Assembly: GCA_031253795.1 (NCBI GenBank)
Contig: JAIRVR010000030.1
Coordinates: 1-64,000, forward strand
Source of the DNA: Burkholderiaceae bacterium
GTDB lineage: Bacteria; Pseudomonadota; Gammaproteobacteria; Burkholderiales; Burkholderiaceae_C
DNA: 64,000 nucleotides
Direction of reading: 5' to 3'
A program made the translations under genes and the position numbers. Of the stretch, positions 22,561 to 30,512 are shown one piece after another. The notes beneath the pieces were generated by a model that saw only the letters and a list, made by a program, of their open reading frames with translations, made no database searches and was not told where the DNA came from. The stretch's first letter is position 1. Each line of letters starts with the position of its first letter.

Positions 22561-23567
22561 ACCTGCGCCGCCGGCAACTGAACGCCTGGATGCTGGGCGC
22601 CCCGCTGCTGCCCCTGCCGTTGCGTGCCGCCACGGCACCGGCCGCCGTGGCGCCAGCCCCCGCCTGGCCCAGCCAGCCGCTGACCGTGGTCGTGCCCTTT
22701 TCGCCGGGCGGCAGCGTGGACGTGGCCGCGCGCCTGGTCATGCCACGCCTGGCCGAACGCCTGGGCCAGCCCGTGGTCATCGAGAACACCGTCGGCGCCT
22801 CGGGCACCATCGCGGCCCAACGCGTGATCAAGGCCCGGCCCGATGGCCACACCCTGCTGTTCGGTGTGGCCAGTGCCGTGGTCATTGCCCCCCTGGTCTC
22901 TCCGGCGCTGCACCGCTACGACGGGCTCAGGGATCTGCTGCCCGTGGCGCCTGTCGCCTCGTCCGCCTTTGTGCTCGCGGCCCGCCCCGGCCTGCCCGTG
23001 GCCGACGCGGCCCAGCTGGTGCAGCTGGCACGCCAGCAGCCAGGCCGGCTGAGCCTGGGCACCGATGGCGTGGGCACGGGCCTGCACCTGACGGCCGAGC
23101 TGATCCAGCAAATGGCGGGCATGGCCTTGATGCACGTGCCCTACAAATCGGGCCCCCAGGCGCTGGCCGAGCTGGCGGGCGGCCAGATCGACCTGGCCGT
23201 GCTGCCCGTGGCCCTGGTCCAATCCTTTGTGCGCGAAGGCAAGGTCAAAGGGCTGGGCGTGACCTCGCGCCAGCGCATCGCCAGCCTGCCGCAGACACCC
23301 AGCCTGTCCGAAACACCGGCTCTGCAGGCCCTGGATGTCGAGGCCTGGCAGGGCCTGCTGCTGCCGGCACGCACGGATGCGCGCATTGCCGAACGCCTGG
23401 CACAGGATGTGGCGGCCGTGCTGGCCGAGCCCGCCACGGCCCTGCGGCTGACCGAGGCGGGTTTCAAGCCCATGTCCATGCCCCAGGACCGGTTCATCGC
23501 CTACCTGGAGCAGGAACGCCAATGGCTGGAGGCCACGGTCCGCAAGGCGGGCATACGGGTCGATTAA
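22557..23567 (+). CDS. Bug-family tripartite tricarboxylate transporter substrate-binding protein
   Basis: A 336-residue periplasmic binding protein of the Bug/TctC type. The N-terminus MNLRRRQLNAWMLGAP is a signal peptide (Arg-rich, possibly Tat-like but without a full twin-Arg motif). The family blocks are visible: VVPFSPGGSVDVAAR, VIENTVGASG and HVPYKSGPQALAEL. It is translationally coupled to the arylsulfotransferase-like gene by an ATGA overlap, so both are probably made together and the ligand is probably that enzyme's substrate or product. Its stop shares TTAA with the convergent GGDEF gene. No transporter membrane subunits are nearby. Confidence 0.9.
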   Translation: MNLRRRQLNAWMLGAPLLPLPLRAATAPAAVAPAPAWPSQPLTVVVPFSPGGSVDVAARLVMPRLAERLGQPVVIENTVGASGTIAAQRVIKARPDGHTLLFGVASAVVIAPLVSPALHRYDGLRDLLPVAPVASSAFVLAARPGLPVADAAQLVQLARQQPGRLSLGTDGVGTGLHLTAELIQQMAGMALMHVPYKSGPQALAELAGGQIDLAVLPVALVQSFVREGKVKGLGVTSRQRIASLPQTPSLSETPALQALDVEAWQGLLLPARTDARIAERLAQDVAAVLAEPATALRLTEAGFKPMSMPQDRFIAYLEQERQWLEATVRKAGIRVD

Positions 23568-24742
23568 GGCCGGTCTTCGGCCTCCAGGACCACGCGGTTG
23601 CGCCCTGCCGCCTTGCCGCCATACATGGCGGCGTCGGCACGCGCAATCGTTGCCTCCACGGACTCACCCGGCCGATACTGGGCCGCGCCAAAGGTGGCGG
23701 TCACGCGGGCACCCGCGCCCACGGTCTGCGCCCAGGGGGCCTGCGCGATGCGCTGGCGCAGGCGCTCGAGCAGCTCGCCAGCCCGGGCCAGATCGGTGTC
23801 GGGCAGCACCAGCAGGAACTCCTCGCCACCATAGCGACCTATGCCGTCGCTGGCGCGCAACTGCGACGTCAGCAACGTGCCGAAAGCCCGCAGCACGCGA
23901 TCGCCGCCCTCGTGGCCGAAGCTGTCGTTGATCCGCTTGAAGTGATCGATATCGAGCAGGGCCACGCACAGCGGCCCCTGCTGGCGCAGCGCGACCGCGC
24001 GGCACTGCTGCAGCCGCTCCATGACGCCACGGCGGTTGGCCACGCCCGTCACCTCGTCCTGGCGCACCAGAACCTCGATCTGGGCCAGGGCCGTGGCCAG
24101 CTTCTCGTTGGCCACGGCGATGCGGTACTGCATGCTGCGGAAAAACGTGACCAGCACGCTGCACCGCACGACGGCACCCAGCACGACGGCAATGGCCAGC
24201 AGCTGGCCGGCCTGCGTGTCCGTGGTCATCCGCATGCGCGGCCCCAACCAGCAGATGAGGGCAGTCACGGCCGCGAGCGTGGCAATCCAGGTCAGCCAGA
24301 AACTGGTCCGGCTGCGCGCGAGGAAGCCGTCGGCGCTGAAGACGATGAGCATGACCAGGGCCTGGAAGGCCACCTGGGGCGCGGCCACCAGCATGCCCAG
24401 CACGCCGAAGATGGACACCAGTTGGTGGGTGAGGAACATGCCGGGATCGCGCCGCGTATGGCACCAGCCGCTGGCATAGGCCCAGGTGATGAAGCCCATG
24501 CCGCACAGCAGCCACAAGCCGTAGACCCACACGGCGGGCCATGGCGCATAGCCGGCCCCGGCATGGCCGGCAAACAGGGCAAAGGCATACAGGTGGCTGA
24601 GCAGCACGGAACCATGCAACTGCCAGGTGCGGCGACGCCAGCGCTCGAGATGCTGCGCGCCATCGACCAGGGGAGAGGCAGGCGTCGGCCCCCACAGGAG
24701 GCGGTCCGGGACTTTCCGGGAAGAGGTGGACAACTCGGGCAT
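23564..24742 (-). CDS. Membrane diguanylate cyclase (GGDEF, active-type)
   Basis: A 392-residue protein with about six membrane helices in residues 35-220 and a C-terminal GGDEF domain. The active-site motif is GGEEF at 305-309, and RASD at 296-299 is an intact inhibitory I-site five residues before it, so it should make cyclic di-GMP and be product-inhibited. DIDHFKRINDSFGHEGGD upstream fits the substrate-binding helix. The start at 24742 (MPELSTSS) is preferred to a longer frame from 24799. The next gene on the same strand is a degenerate relative. What the membrane part senses is unknown. Confidence 0.93.
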   Translation of the reverse strand: MPELSTSSRKVPDRLLWGPTPASPLVDGAQHLERWRRRTWQLHGSVLLSHLYAFALFAGHAGAGYAPWPAVWVYGLWLLCGMGFITWAYASGWCHTRRDPGMFLTHQLVSIFGVLGMLVAAPQVAFQALVMLIVFSADGFLARSRTSFWLTWIATLAAVTALICWLGPRMRMTTDTQAGQLLAIAVVLGAVVRCSVLVTFFRSMQYRIAVANEKLATALAQIEVLVRQDEVTGVANRRGVMERLQQCRAVALRQQGPLCVALLDIDHFKRINDSFGHEGGDRVLRAFGTLLTSQLRASDGIGRYGGEEFLLVLPDTDLARAGELLERLRQRIAQAPWAQTVGAGARVTATFGAAQYRPGESVEATIARADAAMYGGKAAGRNRVVLEAEDRP

Positions 24743-24827
24743 GCGAAAAAGCGCGGGGCCGGCGGCCCCGATTGCCAGCCATTGTGACCGCAAGCGCACA
24801 ACGGCGGGGGCGGCGGCTTGACCCAGG

Positions 24828-26024
24828 TCAGCCGTGTGGCGGCGGCATCACATCCTCTGCCACCACGATCTGATTGCGCCCGCCGGAACGGCCGCGCAGC
24901 AAGGCGGTTTCAGCACGCTGGACCAGGCGCTCCGAGGTCTCGCCCACCTGGAATTCAGCCACGGCCAGGGTCAGGGTCAGCGCATCGGCATGGGCATGAG
25001 GGGGCGGCGCCTCGCCCCAATGGCGCTGGTGCACGCCGTCACGCACGCGCTGCAGGGCCCAGACGGCCTGGGCCGAGGCGGTGTCGGGCATGACCAGCAT
25101 GAAGGTATCGTCGCGGTAGCGGCCTATGCCATCGACCGCCCGCAGGTGCGTGATCAGCAGGCCGCTGAGCATGAGCAGGACGCGATCCTCCAGCGACGGC
25201 CCCTTGTCGGGCTGGGGAATGCCGCTGCGGGCCACCCAGGGGTCGAGTTCGAGCAGGACCACGCAAAACGGTTCGGCCTTGCGCGCATGGCGTTCGCGCA
25301 GGCCGTCGACGGCGTCCATGAGGCGCGCAAAGCTGGCCACGCCCGTCAGCACATCACGGCCCGTGGACAGCTGCAGCGTACCCACGCGCGCCTGCAGCTG
25401 ACGCATGTCTTCGCCCAGCCGCTCGCACTGGCGCTCCAGTGCCGCCAGCTCGGCGCCCTTGCGCCGCTGCCAGCACCTCAGGGCCTGCCACATGGCCAGG
25501 CCATGGATGGCGAAGGGCTGCAGCAGACTGGCCAGCCACAGCATGCGCACGAAAACCGATCCCGCGCCGGTCTGGGGCATGGGCCGCGCCACCACCACCG
25601 AGGCCACCACGGCCAGCATGGCACACAGCAGGGCGGCCTGTCCGGCCGGCAGGTGGAGCACCGGCTCGTGTTCGCCATCCCAGGGCAGCCAGGCGACGGC
25701 CCCCAGCCACAGCAGGGCCGCAGCCCAGGCCAGCGAAGGCTGCCAGGCGGCCAGCAACAGTGCGCACGAGGCCTGGATCCAGCCATGGCCGCGTGCCACC
25801 TGCGCCAGACGGCGCTGGCCGGCATGGCTGTATGCGGCCCAGGCCAGGCCGGCCGAACCCGACACCACGGCATACAGGGCCCAGGCAGCCCAGCCGGCCG
25901 CACCGGCAGCCACCTGGCCTGCCAGCAGGGCCAGGCCCGTGGCCCAGGCCAGCAGCGGCAAAAGGCGCCAGCCGGTCTGCTGCGCCTGTGGGTCTCTTCC
26001 AACTTCGGGTACCAGGCCTGGCAT
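24828..26024 (-). CDS. Degenerate GGDEF-domain membrane protein with kept I-site
   Basis: A 398-residue relative of the neighbouring cyclase: about six membrane helices to about residue 200, a linker with coiled-coil character (ELAALERQCERLGEDMRQLQ), then a GGDEF domain whose active-site motif reads RDDTF (304-308). The metal- and GTP-binding Gly-Gly-Asp/Glu-Glu is lost, so cyclase activity is very unlikely. RAVD at 295-298 keeps the RxxD I-site spacing exactly, so it may bind cyclic di-GMP as a receptor. The start at 26024 has GAGG before it. It sits 85 bp upstream of the intact cyclase on the same strand. Confidence 0.85.
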   Translation of the reverse strand: MPGLVPEVGRDPQAQQTGWRLLPLLAWATGLALLAGQVAAGAAGWAAWALYAVVSGSAGLAWAAYSHAGQRRLAQVARGHGWIQASCALLLAAWQPSLAWAAALLWLGAVAWLPWDGEHEPVLHLPAGQAALLCAMLAVVASVVVARPMPQTGAGSVFVRMLWLASLLQPFAIHGLAMWQALRCWQRRKGAELAALERQCERLGEDMRQLQARVGTLQLSTGRDVLTGVASFARLMDAVDGLRERHARKAEPFCVVLLELDPWVARSGIPQPDKGPSLEDRVLLMLSGLLITHLRAVDGIGRYRDDTFMLVMPDTASAQAVWALQRVRDGVHQRHWGEAPPPHAHADALTLTLAVAEFQVGETSERLVQRAETALLRGRSGGRNQIVVAEDVMPPPHG

Positions 26025-26134
26025 GGCATTCCTCGCTGAATACAGGCGGCGCCTGCGGGGACGGACAGGGATGGCGCCGCAGGCATGCCACGGCGCACAG
26101 GCCATGGTGTACCACAAGCCGTTACAGACCGCCG

Positions 26135-27220
26135 TCAGCCGGCGTCGGCGGTCCCAGGCGCGGTGTCCGGGGGGCCTGGCAGCTGTTTGCCGGCCGGCGC
26201 GCCACAGGCGTGGCAAAAGCGCGAGAACGCGCTCTTGCGCGTGCCGCACTGGCCGCAGCGATCGAACAGGCCTATGCCGCAATGCGGACAGAAGTCGATG
26301 CTGCCGTCCTTGAGATCCACCGCGCGCTCGCAGCCCGGGCACACACCCTTGGCCTGGCGCGCCAGGGCCACGTCATAGCCCAGTTCCTCGCGACGCTGGG
26401 TCTCTGGCAGGGACTCCTGCTGTCTTTGCCGCTCCAGGTAGCGGTTCAGGCCCAGAATGGCCGCGCGCCCCAGGAGCACCGTGACCACGATGCCGACGAT
26501 GTAGCGCACATAGCCGCCATAGTCGGGCAGATAGGGCACCAGTTCCACGAAGAAGGCGAACAGCGCAAAGAAGATGAAGCCCCAGACGAAGGGCCACCAG
26601 GTGCTCTTGCGCTGCCTGGCGAACAGCCATCCCGCCAGCAGCAGCAGGGGCAGGGTCAGGGCCAGGCGGTAGAGGAAGACACGCAGCTCGATGGCCCGCA
26701 TCTCCTTGCGCCAGTCCTCCATGGCTCCCTCGCGCAGGCCCTCCCACTGCCGGTTGGCGGCCTCCAGCCGCTGGCGGGCCTGCAGGCTCGCGCCCTGCAG
26801 GCGCTCCACCGTGGAGCGCGCGGCATTTTCCTGCTGCTTGAGCCCATCCAGCGCCCGGCTGCGCGAGATCAGCTCGGTGTCCTGGTCGGGCCGCGCCGTG
26901 GCGCTTCGCGTGGCCACCCAGTTGTCGAAGGTCTCGCGCGCCGAACGGTAGCGCGCCTGGGCTGCCTGGTGCTGCAGGCGCGCATTCTCCAGGGCCGCTT
27001 CGGCCTGGTCATGTGCGGCATCGGCGGCACGGATTTGCGCCTTCACGGGCGCTGCAGCGCCGGGTGCGATGAAATCCTCCACGGTGCGCGCGGACTCGAC
27101 GCGCGGCAGATCGCCGACCACCAGCCCACCCAGGCCGATCAGGAAGGAGGCGAAGACCACGGCCACCAGCCACAGGGCGCGGCGGAACCATTTCTCGGGC
27201 AATCTCAGGGCTTTGCTCAT
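26135..27220 (-). CDS. Membrane protein with coiled coil and C-terminal double zinc ribbon, unknown function
   Basis: A 361-residue protein: one helix at about 14-36, a long coiled-coil segment rich in Ala, Gln and Glu (about 60-180), three hydrophobic segments at about 185-250, then a C-terminal double zinc ribbon (about 294-343) with the cysteine pairs CPGC, CPHC, CGQC and CHAC. The ribbon should sit in the cytoplasm. Last gene of a four-gene minus-strand run with a YiaA/YiaB protein, a small exported protein and a DUF2145 protein; it starts 14 bp after the DUF2145 stop. I do not know a function. Confidence 0.8.
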   Translation of the reverse strand: MSKALRLPEKWFRRALWLVAVVFASFLIGLGGLVVGDLPRVESARTVEDFIAPGAAAPVKAQIRAADAAHDQAEAALENARLQHQAAQARYRSARETFDNWVATRSATARPDQDTELISRSRALDGLKQQENAARSTVERLQGASLQARQRLEAANRQWEGLREGAMEDWRKEMRAIELRVFLYRLALTLPLLLLAGWLFARQRKSTWWPFVWGFIFFALFAFFVELVPYLPDYGGYVRYIVGIVVTVLLGRAAILGLNRYLERQRQQESLPETQRREELGYDVALARQAKGVCPGCERAVDLKDGSIDFCPHCGIGLFDRCGQCGTRKSAFSRFCHACGAPAGKQLPGPPDTAPGTADAG

Positions 27221-27234
27221 GGCTTGTCCTCGGT

Positions 27235-28053
27235 TCAGGGCAGGGTCCGCAGCGGACCCGCCAGCTGGCTGCGCTGCAGCCAGGCGGCGACCGACTCCAC
27301 GGTCACGGTTTCGATGCGGCTGGCGTAGCGCTTGTCGCCCGGATGGTCATCGAAGGCGATGTTGGCCGCCGTCATGCGGCCGCCCAGGCGGGTCAGCGCG
27401 CGGATGGTCAGCACGCCGGGCTCATAGCCCTTGAACTGCAGCCAGTCCTGGGCCTGTTCACGGCGCTGCACCGTGGCAGGTTCCATGGCCGCGGCCAGGG
27501 TCTCGGTGGCCCACTGGTTGGACTGCTGGTAGCGCTGGCCCCAGGCATAGCTGACCATGCTGTAGGGCTCGTGCTGCAGGCGCACGATGCTGCGCTGCTG
27601 GGTCAGGAAACCCCAAAGCGCCTGCTGTACGGCAGGCGTGGGCACCTGGATACCGGCCTCGTAGCGCCACAGGTCATCGAGGAAGAATTCCCCGAGTCCC
27701 TGGCGGTAGACATGGCCGCTGGCCGTGCCGCATTCGTTGAGCTTGTGCGCCACGCGCCAGAGGCCTTCGGCGGTTCTGTAGGCCCAGCCATAGTGCGAGT
27801 AGTGCAGGCCGTACTTGCTCAAGTCCTGGCCCACACGTGCCAGCAGCACCACGCGCGTGCCGTTTTTCGCATGTTCGGCCTCCAGCGCCTCGGCGGTGCG
27901 CTGTGCCAGCTCCAGGCCTTGCTGCAGGGACTGCGTGGTCAGCGGCCGGTCCTCGCAGCTGCGGCCCGCATGGGCGCTGCCCATGGCCGCGGCCAGCAGC
28001 AGGCCCAGACAGGCCGTGCGCATCCTGGGAGAAATGGTTTGCATGGCGGTCAT
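27235..28053 (-). CDS. DUF2145-family exported protein
   Basis: A 272-residue protein with a signal peptide (hydrophobic ACLGLLLAAAMGSAHAG near residues 14-30). The mature part has the DUF2145 pattern VGQDLSKYGLHYSHYGWAYR near residue 75 and ends in a compact domain, like members of that family, which are periplasmic and often compared with cysteine-peptidase-like folds; I cannot confirm catalytic residues. Its start TGATG overlaps the stop of the preceding small exported protein, so the two are coupled. Confidence 0.85.
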   Translation of the reverse strand: MTAMQTISPRMRTACLGLLLAAAMGSAHAGRSCEDRPLTTQSLQQGLELAQRTAEALEAEHAKNGTRVVLLARVGQDLSKYGLHYSHYGWAYRTAEGLWRVAHKLNECGTASGHVYRQGLGEFFLDDLWRYEAGIQVPTPAVQQALWGFLTQQRSIVRLQHEPYSMVSYAWGQRYQQSNQWATETLAAAMEPATVQRREQAQDWLQFKGYEPGVLTIRALTRLGGRMTAANIAFDDHPGDKRYASRIETVTVESVAAWLQRSQLAGPLRTLP

Positions 28054-28511
28054 CACAGGCGTTCGTTGTGAAGCAGGGCCTTGCCCATTTCGTTGGGAAT
28101 GAAGGCCAGCACCCTGCCCGCGGCCGACACCATGACACCCGCACCGATGACGCTGCAGGTCACGACCGTGCCCACGGCATGGACCGATGCCGATGCGCCA
28201 CGGCCTAGCACTTCCACGCTGGCCTGGGCGCCATCGGAGGCACGCTCCAGCAGATAGACCGTGCCCGTGGCCGAGGCCTGCACCGCCTTGACGGTCAGCA
28301 CCGCCCCACCCACGGACAGGGCAGCAGGCACGGCCACGACGGCCCCAGCGGCGGCCGAGCCCACCGAGGCCGTTCCCACCACCGAGGCAACAGGGAGCAT
28401 GGAAAGCGCGGCCGAGGCCTCGCTCTGGGCGTGTGCCGGGGACAGGGCCAGCGACGCGCACAGGACGGCAGCGGACAGCAACTGGCGCCGAGCGATAGAC
28501 AAAAAGTTCAT
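28053..28511 (-). CDS. Small exported Ala/Val-rich protein of unknown function
   Basis: A 152-residue protein with a signal peptide (MNFLSIARRQLLSAAVLCASLALSPAHAQ, cleavage after about residue 28 by rule), then a strongly hydrophobic, Ala/Val/Gly-rich middle (about 35-75) and a mixed C-terminal part. It is coupled to DUF2145 (TGATG overlap) and follows the YiaA/YiaB gene by 59 bp. The start at 28511 begins the signal peptide. No function is recognised; the fixed pairing suggests it works with the DUF2145 protein in the envelope. Confidence 0.75.
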   Translation of the reverse strand: MNFLSIARRQLLSAAVLCASLALSPAHAQSEASAALSMLPVASVVGTASVGSAAAGAVVAVPAALSVGGAVLTVKAVQASATGTVYLLERASDGAQASVEVLGRGASASVHAVGTVVTCSVIGAGVMVSAAGRVLAFIPNEMGKALLHNERL

Positions 28512-28570
28512 GATGGATTCCTCAAGCTGCTTCACACCCTGCCATGGATGCAGGGCGCGGTGGAAAAGGT

Positions 28571-29044
28571 TCACTCGAAATCGATGGCCCGCCCGGCTTC
28601 GCCGCGTCCCTGCAACCGGGCCTGGGCCAGATCGGCTTCATGGCGGTCGCGCAGCATCTTGGCCAGGGTGAAGGCGGTGGTGATGAGGTACAGCCAGCTC
28701 ACGCCCAGGAAGGCCTTGTAGCTTGCATGGATTGTCATGCCCAGCAGGCCCCAGCCGGTCAGGCCCATGGCCACGGCAAAGCCGCCCCAGACCACCAGCC
28801 CCCACATCGGCGTGTCCCCGCCGTTGCGGCGCTCGCCCTCGTTGTCGCGCACGAATTTGGCCAGGACAAAGGCCGCCGACAGGCAGAACACATAGCCCAT
28901 CACCATGAAGGCCTGCTCCAGCCGTTGGCCAGGCAGCCATGCCAGGCCGATGGCGCACAGGCCGAGCGCGATGCCGAAGGACACCCAGACCTGCAGTTGC
29001 CAGGCCCGGGTATCACGCTGAATGACGGAGGAGGATGAAGACAT
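28571..29044 (-). CDS. YiaA/YiaB-family inner membrane protein
   Basis: A 157-residue protein with four hydrophobic helices in two YiaAB-type pairs (about 17-37, 41-63, 80-101, 104-125), with the repeated pattern ending in FVLAKFVRDNE and FTLAKMLRDRHE, so each half is one unit of the repeat. A basic/acidic tail follows. It leads the minus-strand operon that ends with the zinc-ribbon protein. Members of this family are inner membrane proteins of unknown role. The 295-bp gap upstream (29045-29339) holds no visible gene and must carry the promoter. Confidence 0.85.
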   Translation of the reverse strand: MSSSSSVIQRDTRAWQLQVWVSFGIALGLCAIGLAWLPGQRLEQAFMVMGYVFCLSAAFVLAKFVRDNEGERRNGGDTPMWGLVVWGGFAVAMGLTGWGLLGMTIHASYKAFLGVSWLYLITTAFTLAKMLRDRHEADLAQARLQGRGEAGRAIDFE

Positions 29045-29339
29045 TTTCCGGGTGCCCTCGGAGGGCCTTGGTTGAACACGGAACGCATGGTGCCCAGACG
29101 TGACAGGCGTGTCTGCATCGGACCGCCACAGTGGCCGGGCGCAGGCCAATCGGTATTGCCATCCGATACTTTGCGCGGAGAGTCATGTGATTTTCGGCAT
29201 GCTGCGTAGCGTGAGCAGCTGCTTTGCAGCAGGGCACCTGGGCGACAGGATCTGCCCGCGCCACCGCTGACAATGCGCCCGAACGCCCCACGCACCGGGT
29301 CCGCGCCTGCGGACCATCCCTGCCCTATGGAGACAACCG

Positions 29340-30512
29340 ATGACCAAACCCTTTGACCTCGTCGTCCACGGCGCCACCGGTTTTACCGGCCGGCTGGTGG
29401 TCGAGTACCTGCTTCAGCGCTACGGCGCGGACAGCGGCCTGCGCTGGGCCATGGGCGGGCGCAATGCCGAGAAGCTGGCGGCCGTGCGCGATGCCCTGGG
29501 TGCGCCCGCCGACACGCCTCTGGTGGTGACCGATGCCAATGACCCCTCCAGCCTGCAGGCACTGATGGAGCAGACCCGGCTGGTGTTGACGACGGTCGGC
29601 CCCTACCAGCTGTACGGCAGTGCACTGGTGGCCGCCTGCGCAGGTGCCGGCGTGGACTATGTGGACCTGTGCGGCGAGCCCGCATGGATGCGCCAGATGA
29701 TCGATGCCCATGAGACACAGGCCCGGGCCAGTGGCGCGCGCATCGTGTTTTCCTGCGGCTTCGATTCCATTCCGTTCGATCTGGGCGTGTTCATGCTGCA
29801 GCGCGAAATGAAGGCGCGCTTCGGCCGCCCGGCATCGCGCGTGCGCGGCCGTGTTCGCAAGATGAAGGGCACGTTCTCGGGAGGCACGGCCGCCAGCCTG
29901 AAGGCGACCATGGCGGCAGCGGCGCGCGACCCGGGTGTGCTGGACCTGCTGCGCAACCCCTTTTCGCTCACGCCCGGGTTCGAGGGCCCGCGCCAGCCTT
30001 CGGGCAACAAGCCCATGGTGGACGAGGCACTGGGCCTGTGGGTGGCCCCCTTTGTGATGGCGGCCATCAACACGCGCAACGTGCACCGGTCCAACTTCCT
30101 CATGGACCATGCCTACGGAGCGGATTTCGTCTACGACGAAATGATGGTGACGGGTGCCGGCGACAAGGGCGAGGCCCTGGCACAGGCCGTGGCGGCCGAC
30201 AAATCACTGGGCTCGGACGATGGCCCCCGGCCCGGCGAAGGCCCTTCGCGAGAGGAGCGTGAATCGGGCTTCTACGACGTGCTGTTCCTCGGCACGGATG
30301 CGGCGGGCCACAGCCTGCGCGTAGGTGTCACGGGCGATCGTGACCCCGGCTACGGCTCCACCTCGAAGATGATCACCGAGGCCGCCGTCTGCCTGCTGCA
30401 GGACGCCCGGGACACGCCCGGCGGCATCTGGACCCCGGCGCCCGCCATGGGCGATCGGCTCATCGCGCGGCTTCAGGCCCATGCGGGCCTGGGCTTTGCC
30501 GTGGAAGACTAG
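29340..30512 (+). CDS. Saccharopine dehydrogenase-family oxidoreductase
   Basis: A 390-residue protein with an N-terminal Rossmann fold (VVHGATGFTGRLVVEYL, residues 8-24), a TVGPYQLYG segment near residue 85 and FSCGFDSIPFDLG near residue 137, the pattern of saccharopine-dehydrogenase-like trans-acting enoyl reductases (Rv2449c-type). These use NAD(P)H on lipid or polyketide intermediates; the substrate here is unknown. The ribosome site GGAG lies before ATG 29340. Its stop shares CTAG with the convergent acyltransferase fusion. Monocistronic. Confidence 0.88.
   Translation: MTKPFDLVVHGATGFTGRLVVEYLLQRYGADSGLRWAMGGRNAEKLAAVRDALGAPADTPLVVTDANDPSSLQALMEQTRLVLTTVGPYQLYGSALVAACAGAGVDYVDLCGEPAWMRQMIDAHETQARASGARIVFSCGFDSIPFDLGVFMLQREMKARFGRPASRVRGRVRKMKGTFSGGTAASLKATMAAAARDPGVLDLLRNPFSLTPGFEGPRQPSGNKPMVDEALGLWVAPFVMAAINTRNVHRSNFLMDHAYGADFVYDEMMVTGAGDKGEALAQAVAADKSLGSDDGPRPGEGPSREERESGFYDVLFLGTDAAGHSLRVGVTGDRDPGYGSTSKMITEAAVCLLQDARDTPGGIWTPAPAMGDRLIARLQAHAGLGFAVED

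Noticed and set aside
24828-26342. Longer N-terminus for the degenerate GGDEF protein from 26342
   Set aside because: The extra part is antisense to the zinc-ribbon region's end and Arg-rich, while the ATG at 26024 has a GAGG ribosome site.
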